In this document: positions 6,284 to 9,811 of the stretch, piece by piece | How positions within the stretch are numbered: the first letter of the stretch is position 1 | Layout: each line of letters opens with the position of its first letter | Origin: Porticoccaceae bacterium UBA1117 | GTDB taxonomy: Bacteria; Pseudomonadota; Gammaproteobacteria; Pseudomonadales; Porticoccaceae | Length of the DNA: 9,811 nucleotides | Direction: 5' to 3' | Assembly (NCBI GenBank): GCA_002313335.1 | Contig: DCBC01000129.1 | Location: forward strand, 1 to 9,811 | Notes under the pieces: model-generated | The model's input: the letters and a program-made list of their open reading frames with translations, nothing else | Database searches by the model: none | Told to the model about the DNA's origin: nothing | Made by a program: the position numbers and the translations under genes

Positions 6284-7042
6284 CTATTCGCTGTCAATAT
6301 TTGCCTTTAGCAATTCCACTTCAAAGATAAGCAACGAGTTAGGTCCTATTGGCCCGGACCCACCCGGCCCATAAGCAAGATCAGCAGGGATATATAGCTC
6401 CCACTTAGACCCCTCAGGCATAAGTTGCAACGCTTCGGTCCAGCCAGCAATAACCTGGGTAACACCAAACTGAGCAGGCACACCACGTTTTACCGAGCTA
6501 TCAAATTCGGTGCCATCCAGCAGTCTGCCCGCATAATGAACTTCAACGGTACTATCAACCGATGGTTGCGCTCCAGCTCCCTCAGTAAGTATCCGGTACT
6601 GTAAACCGCTGTCAGTAGTTACTACGCCCTCTTTAGCACCATTGGTCGCCAGAAATTCTTCCGCCTCAGTAGCGTTATTATCAGACTGAGCTGATACCAC
6701 TTCCTGCTGCGCCGCTTGCATGATCTCTTGCTTTGCTTTCATGTCGACCTCAAACGTCTTGATGACCACGGCAATCTGCTCATCACTCAAACTCGGCTTA
6801 TCACCCCTTAAGGCAGTTTCAAGTCCGTTTTGAAAAGCGCTAGAATCAAACTCAATTTCCATACTCTTTATATTGTTACCATTATCTAAACCCATCAGAT
6901 AACTGATTTTTTGTGCTTGGCTAATAAGCTCTACTGAACTTGATTGAACAGTTGGCTCTGATGCGGCATCTGTATTATCCGCTGACTCACAGGCCGTCAA
7001 AAAAAGCAGCGCAGTGAGCGGTAAAATTTTTACTAGATTCAT
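6284..7042 (-). CDS. FKBP-type peptidyl-prolyl isomerase, predicted lipoprotein (FkpA/Mip-like)
   Basis: Extracytoplasmic proline isomerase and folding helper. The 252-aa precursor starts with a lipoprotein signal: K5, a hydrophobic run, and a lipobox LTAC with C18 as the lipidated cysteine. The next residue is Glu, so outer-membrane sorting is likely. A low-complexity linker follows. Then comes an N-terminal FKBP dimerisation domain (about 40-130, with the typical KISYLMGLDNGNNIK start and a Gln-rich helix). The C-terminal catalytic FKBP domain (about 140-248) has SGLQYRIL, VHYAGRLLDGTEFDSS, GWTEALQLMPEGSKWELYIP and LAYG. The usual IPPN is IGPN here, a change at one proline of the active-site loop. 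The start is supported by AAGGA about 7 nt upstream. It is separated from upstream trmB by 158 nt and has a candidate promoter of its own. Membrane anchoring distinguishes it from soluble FkpA. The exact orthologue (fkpA, mip or fklB type) is uncertain, so no symbol is given. Confidence 0.93.
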   Translation of the reverse strand: MNLVKILPLTALLFLTACESADNTDAASEPTVQSSSVELISQAQKISYLMGLDNGNNIKSMEIEFDSSAFQNGLETALRGDKPSLSDEQIAVVIKTFEVDMKAKQEIMQAAQQEVVSAQSDNNATEAEEFLATNGAKEGVVTTDSGLQYRILTEGAGAQPSVDSTVEVHYAGRLLDGTEFDSSVKRGVPAQFGVTQVIAGWTEALQLMPEGSKWELYIPADLAYGPGGSGPIGPNSLLIFEVELLKANIDSE

Positions 7043-7097
7043 TATATTTCCTTTATAAAGTAGTCTTTGGTCTATGGATGTCGCCCAATTTAGGTCA

Positions 7098-7126
7098 TTT
7101 TTAAATTAGTATCAACTAGTTGTTAA
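7098..7126 (-). promoter_or_regulatory. Candidate promoter of the FKBP gene
   Basis: On the minus strand TTAACA (7121-7126, 5 of 6 matches to the -35 consensus) is followed by a 17-nt spacer and TAAAAA (7098-7103, 4 of 6). A perfect 10-bp palindrome CAACTAGTTG (7113-7122) overlaps the -35 end and may be chance or an operator. The predicted leader is about 50 nt. The rest of the 158-nt gap is AT-rich and shows nothing else convincing. Confidence 0.3.
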
Positions 7127-7200
7127 AATCGTTTCTGTTATAGCTATTTGCAATACAAAACTCACCACAGCAAACCTCATTTATTGACCCGGGCTTACCT

Positions 7201-7896
7201 TTAGTCAATTTTTTTAAATACTAAATCCCAAACACCATGACCTAATTTCTCGCCACGTTTCTCAAATTTAGTAACCGGCCGATAACTAGGTCTCTCAGAG
7301 TACTGCCCAGCACCTGCACAATTCTCGAACCCCTCTGCCTCACTTAAGGTCTCCATCATTTGCTCAGCATAATGCTGCCAGTCCGTCGCCATATGCAATA
7401 TGCCACCAGAACGTAGCTTTGCCCTGACCTGTTGAACAAATGTGGACTTCACAATGCGTCTTTTATTGTGCTTTTTCTTATGCCAAGGATCTGGAAAGTA
7501 AAGTTGTAATCGATCGATACTTTGAGTAGCAAAACATTCCTCTAAAACATCGTTGGCATCGGCTAAATAGACTCGTAAATTAGACAAGTCCTCGATGCGC
7601 GCGCTATTCATTAATGTTCCAACACCAGGAGGATGAACCTCTACACCAATAAAGTCAGTATTAGGGCTGGCCACCGCCATCTCAATCAACGAGGTCCCCA
7701 TGCCAAAACCGATCTCAAGAACTTTTTGCCCAGTACGCCCAAAAACAACATCAGTATCAATAGCACCATCTGCTAATTTTAAGCCATATACCGGCCAACT
7801 AACTTCAAACGCTTTGCGTTGAGCTTCAGTCATGCGACCCGCTCTGACGACATAGCTACGGATTGATTTTTCTCTATACTCCGGCCGCATGTCCAT
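7201..7896 (-). CDS. trmB: tRNA (guanine-N7-)-methyltransferase TrmB
   Basis: Transfers a methyl group from S-adenosylmethionine to N7 of G46 in the variable loop of tRNAs. The 231-aa length is typical. The SAM-binding motif LEIGFGMG is at 60-67 and the acidic GVEVH motif at 84-88. The family signature [14 protein letters not shown] is at 134-147, [10 protein letters not shown] at 171-180, and the C-terminal [20 protein letters not shown] at 206-225. The ATG at 7896 directly follows the TAG of the upstream DUF423 gene with no gap, and AGGAG lies about 10 nt before it inside that gene, so translation is coupled. A second ATG two codons later (7890) is possible. No intrinsic terminator is visible after the stop. 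The function is very secure. Confidence 0.97.
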   Translation of the reverse strand: MDMRPEYREKSIRSYVVRAGRMTEAQRKAFEVSWPVYGLKLADGAIDTDVVFGRTGQKVLEIGFGMGTSLIEMAVASPNTDFIGVEVHPPGVGTLMNSARIEDLSNLRVYLADANDVLEECFATQSIDRLQLYFPDPWHKKKHNKRRIVKSTFVQQVRAKLRSGGILHMATDWQHYAEQMMETLSEAEGFENCAGAGQYSERPSYRPVTKFEKRGEKLGHGVWDLVFKKID

Positions 7897-8274
7897 CTAT
7901 TGACCACTCCTAGCCGCAAAAAACAATAGTACCCAGCCAGCCATAAATGCAACGCCTCCCACAGGCGTAATCATACCCATGGCCGGCACGTCCGCTAACA
8001 CTAGTACATAGAGCGATCCTGAAAACAGCAGAATTCCCAGAGCAAAGCTGATTGCGGCCCAGTGACATAGGGAAACCCTAACAAATTGATTGGGCAAACT
8101 GATCACCGCTAATAATGCCAATGTATGCAAAAATTGGTAAAGCACGGCTGTCCGAAAGGTATCCATGTAGCGGTCTGACAATTGATCTTGTAGGCCGTGA
8201 GCCGCGAAGGCACCTAGCACTACCGATATAGCCCCACTTAGGGCAACGAATCTAAGCCAAAAAACATTATTCAT
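7897..8274 (-). CDS. DUF423 (YgdD-like) small membrane protein
   Basis: Four-helix inner-membrane protein of unknown function. The 125-aa product begins MNNVFWLRFVALSG, which aligns without gaps with the start of E. coli YgdD. Family motifs are LGAFAAHGL (about 20-28), AVLYQFLHTLALLA (about 43-56), the LFSGSLY segment (about 83-89) and TPVGGVAFMAGW (about 103-114). The frame runs seven codons further to an ATG at 8295, but that ATG sits in the loop of the rpoH terminator, so the ATG at 8274 is chosen. It has no clear ribosome-binding site, being preceded by the terminator T-run. The stop TAG is immediately followed by the trmB ATG. Expression may depend on read-through of the rpoH terminator or on a promoter I cannot identify. 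Family membership is secure; function is unknown. Confidence 0.92.
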   Translation of the reverse strand: MNNVFWLRFVALSGAISVVLGAFAAHGLQDQLSDRYMDTFRTAVLYQFLHTLALLAVISLPNQFVRVSLCHWAAISFALGILLFSGSLYVLVLADVPAMGMITPVGGVAFMAGWVLLFFAARSGQ

Positions 8275-8280
8275 AGCAAT

Positions 8281-8310
8281 AAAAAAGCCGCACATTCAAT
8301 TAGCGCGGCT
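8281..8310 (-). terminator. Intrinsic terminator of rpoH
   Basis: On the minus strand AGCCGCGC (8303-8310) pairs with GTGCGGCT (8286-8293), including one G-U pair, around a 9-nt loop. A T-run follows (8281-8286). It lies about 20 nt after the rpoH stop and about 7 nt before the DUF423 start, so it separates or attenuates the two genes. Confidence 0.8.
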
Positions 8311-8330
8311 CCTTGTAGTAGATGGTTAAG

Positions 8331-9185
8331 TTAGCCTTCCATTAACAGTCGAACTTTTTTCATAGCGTTTTTCTCAAGCTGACGAATCCGCTCAGCGGAA
8401 ACACCATACTCAGCGGCAAGCTGGTGCAAGGTCGCTTTAGTATCATCCAACCAACGGCGCTGTAGAATGGCTTGACTGCGTTCATCAAGATTCTTAAAGG
8501 CGGCGGCTAAACGCACATTGTTGTCGCCTTCAAAATTTTCATTTTCTATTTGTTCTGCAGGGTCAGCACCTTTGGACTCTAGATATAATGACGGGGAATA
8601 GGTATTACTGTCTTCGTCGTCGTCTACCGGAGCATCAAATGTCGCATCCCGCGATGTCAGGCGCATTTCCATTTCCATGACGTCTTTAAGGTCAACGCCT
8701 AAATCATCGGCTACTGCTTTTGCTTCATCAGCAGACAGCCATTGCAATTCTTTTTTAGCACTGCGCAAATTAAAAAATAGTTTACGTTGAGACTTGGTCG
8801 TAGCAATTTTAACAATACGCCAATTCCGCAGGATAAATTCGTGTATCTCCGCTTTAATCCAATGGACCGCAAAGGAAACAACCCTCACACCTTTCTCAGG
8901 ATTAAATCGACGCACCGCCTTCATCAAACCAACGTTACCCTCTTGGATCAAGTCAGCCAATGGAAGACCGTACCCATTGTATGATCGAGCAATATGTACG
9001 ACAAAACGCAGGTGCGACATTACGAGCTTTCGCGCAGCGTCAAGATCATCCTCATAGTACAAAGCCTCACCTAAGGACTTCTCCTCATCTAGCGTTAAGA
9101 TAGGCACAGTTCCAGTGCCCTGAATGTAAGCATTCAGATTAGCGCCGGGGGTCATCCATTCCATTGTTTGTAAAGCTTTACTCAT
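8331..9185 (-). CDS. rpoH: RNA polymerase sigma-32 factor (heat-shock sigma)
   Basis: Directs RNA polymerase to heat-shock promoters for chaperone and protease genes. The 284-aa length matches E. coli (284). Region 2 is nearly identical to E. coli: [36 protein letters not shown] and [13 protein letters not shown]. The sigma-32-specific RpoH box QRKLFFNLR is intact at 133-141. The C-terminal helix-turn-helix of region 4 (about 255-275, [21 protein letters not shown]) reads the -35 element. The SRP/chaperone control patch of E. coli (L47, A50, I54) corresponds to L48, A51 and V55 here, so homeostatic control is probably kept. The ATG at 9185 has AGGA 5-6 nt upstream. It follows ftsX, as in most gammaproteobacteria, with its own promoters in the 123-nt gap, and ends at an intrinsic terminator. 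An RNA thermosensor at the start is known in E. coli but was not evaluated here. Confidence 0.98.
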   Translation of the reverse strand: MSKALQTMEWMTPGANLNAYIQGTGTVPILTLDEEKSLGEALYYEDDLDAARKLVMSHLRFVVHIARSYNGYGLPLADLIQEGNVGLMKAVRRFNPEKGVRVVSFAVHWIKAEIHEFILRNWRIVKIATTKSQRKLFFNLRSAKKELQWLSADEAKAVADDLGVDLKDVMEMEMRLTSRDATFDAPVDDDEDSNTYSPSLYLESKGADPAEQIENENFEGDNNVRLAAAFKNLDERSQAILQRRWLDDTKATLHQLAAEYGVSAERIRQLEKNAMKKVRLLMEG

Positions 9186-9213
9186 GACTTCCTCTTAAAG
9201 TCGCTGGTCGATC

Positions 9214-9243
9214 ATAATAGCATTAATTGTTTAGTCGTTCCAA
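9214..9243 (-). promoter_or_regulatory. Candidate sigma-70 promoter of rpoH (extended -10)
   Basis: Minus strand: TTGGAA (9238-9243), an 18-nt spacer, then TATTAT (9214-9219, 5 of 6) preceded by TGC, an extended -10 TGn element. The start would be near 9207, giving a leader of about 20 nt. It overlaps a sigma-E-like promoter. Confidence 0.5.
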
Positions 9244-9258
9244 ATCTTAAAAAGTTCA
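9231..9258 (-). promoter_or_regulatory. Candidate sigma-E promoter of rpoH
   Basis: Minus strand: TGAACTT (9252-9258), exactly 15 nt, then GACTAA (9231-9236). The E. coli RpoE consensus is GGAACTT-N15-GTCTAA, so 11 of 13 positions match with ideal spacing. The start would be about 38 nt before the rpoH ATG. E. coli rpoH also has a sigma-E promoter (P3), which supports the reading. Confidence 0.5.
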
Positions 9259-9288
9259 TCATAACCTAGATATTTACGTGTTTACCAA
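9258..9288 (-). promoter_or_regulatory. Possible distal sigma-70 promoter of rpoH
   Basis: Minus strand: TTGGTA (9283-9288) and TATGAT (9258-9263, 5 of 6 to the -10 consensus), separated by 19 nt, which is long. It lies just after the ftsX stop. It is weaker than the proximal candidates and may be chance in AT-rich DNA. Confidence 0.22.
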
Positions 9289-9308
9289 GGGTTTAGCTCA
9301 AATTTTCC

Positions 9309-9811
9309 TTACTTTGGCTCAATGGCTCGCAGATTCTGCATCACAGCAATCCAAGCACCCACCAGTCCAATCAGTGCCCCAAGCAAACAAAGCGCTGAAA
9401 TACCCGACAATCCAGGACCCACCAGTTGGAACTGGCTCTGATATAAATCAGTCAGCACAGCCACTGACCGACCAATCCAAAAAAAACTTCCAAGCAATAA
9501 CATCGACGCCATAATTCCGCCAAACAGACCCAGCAATAAGCCAGTGTAAAGAAACGGACGGCGCACATAGGCGTCTGTTGCACCCACCAATTTTACTACA
9601 ATAATTTCCTCTCTACGGTTCTGAATCGCCAAGCGGATAGTATTGCCAATCACTAATAAAACACCAATGCCAAGAGCAATACCCATCGCCAATACAAGCT
9701 TTTTGCTAACTTCTGTAATAGTGGCCAATCGTTGTATCCACAGCATATCAACTTGAATATCGTCCACCGCGGCAAACTGGTCAATAGCCTTCACCAATTG
9801 TTGCGCCTGCT
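9309..9811 (-). CDS. ftsX: Cell division protein FtsX (C-terminal part, 5' truncated)
   Basis: Membrane subunit of the FtsEX complex, an ABC-type assembly at the division septum that activates peptidoglycan hydrolases. The reading frame runs past the right edge, so only about the last 167 residues are visible, and the TTG at 9797 is internal. Seen are the end of the periplasmic domain (VDDIQVDMLWIQRL), one membrane segment, then NTIRLAIQNRREEI-VVKLVGATDAYVRRPFLYTG, the conserved cytoplasmic stretch of FtsX. Two further membrane segments follow, and a short tail ends IEPK. The neighbouring rpoH downstream is the usual gammaproteobacterial order ftsY-ftsE-ftsX-rpoH, so ftsE should lie just beyond the window. 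No terminator is visible between ftsX and rpoH, so some read-through into rpoH is likely. Confidence 0.96.
   Translation of the reverse strand, partial: QAQQLVKAIDQFAAVDDIQVDMLWIQRLATITEVSKKLVLAMGIALGIGVLLVIGNTIRLAIQNRREEIIVVKLVGATDAYVRRPFLYTGLLLGLFGGIMASMLLLGSFFWIGRSVAVLTDLYQSQFQLVGPGLSGISALCLLGALIGLVGAWIAVMQNLRAIEPK

Noticed and set aside
7051..7060. Palindrome CTTTATAAAG touching the FKBP ribosome-binding site
   Set aside because: Only a short AT-rich 10-mer with no room for a stable loop; likely chance.
8275..8295. Longer DUF423 start at 8295
   Set aside because: The ATG lies in the rpoH terminator loop, and the alignment with YgdD starts at 8274.
1..9811. Mobile elements, CRISPR, tRNA/rRNA, toxin-antitoxin or defence genes
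   Set aside because: No transposase, direct-repeat array, cloverleaf or toxin-like pair was seen; all genes belong to core families except the small one before gshA.

Overview
The window looks like core chromosome of a marine-type gammaproteobacterium. The gene families (YajL, proteobacterial GshA, DsbB, Rsd/AlgQ, TrmB, RpoH with an intact RpoH box, FtsX) are gammaproteobacterial. The ftsX-rpoH and dsbB/rsd neighbourhoods resemble those of Pseudomonas-like lineages. Base composition is moderate and fairly AT-rich by eye, which would suit a SAR92/Porticoccaceae-like or other Cellvibrionales-type organism, but that placement is only a guess. I see no mobile element, CRISPR array, tRNA, rRNA or defence system.

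Left part (1-4055): the window opens inside an RND efflux pump gene (+). It ends 4 nt before the stop of a convergent yajL/DJ-1 gene (-). yajL is divergent from a + strand run that starts with an unrecognised protein of about 77 aa and then gshA (glutamate-cysteine ligase). gshA almost certainly starts at a TTG, because its N-terminus and metal-ligand positions then coincide exactly with E. coli GshA.

Middle (4090-6265): dsbB, an lrgA/cidA-like gene, lrgB and rsd follow on the + strand. The lrgA-like gene has no ATG/GTG/TTG at its true beginning. Homology runs well upstream of its first ATG to a CTG that overlaps the dsbB stop (CTGA), which suggests translational coupling with a non-canonical start. 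The rsd leader holds an inverted repeat that would bury the rsd ribosome-binding site in a hairpin. A long, nearly symmetric hairpin between rsd and the convergent FKBP gene serves as a bidirectional terminator.

Right part (6284-9811), all on the - strand: transcription order is ftsX (partial), rpoH, a DUF423 membrane protein, trmB, then a lipoprotein FKBP-type prolyl isomerase. An intrinsic terminator follows rpoH and overlaps the apparent longer start of the DUF423 gene, so the shorter start is preferred. The DUF423 stop codon abuts the trmB start. Upstream of rpoH there is a close match to a sigma-E promoter overlapped by a good sigma-70 extended -10 promoter, an arrangement known from E. 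coli rpoH.

Functionally the window combines thiol/redox homeostasis (YajL, GshA, DsbB), envelope protein folding (DsbB, FKBP), sigma-factor control (Rsd, RpoH) and envelope transport or division (RND, LrgAB, FtsX). I found no wholly new system. The most interesting signals are regulatory or translational: the CTG-started lrgA, the rsd leader hairpin, and the rpoH promoter array.
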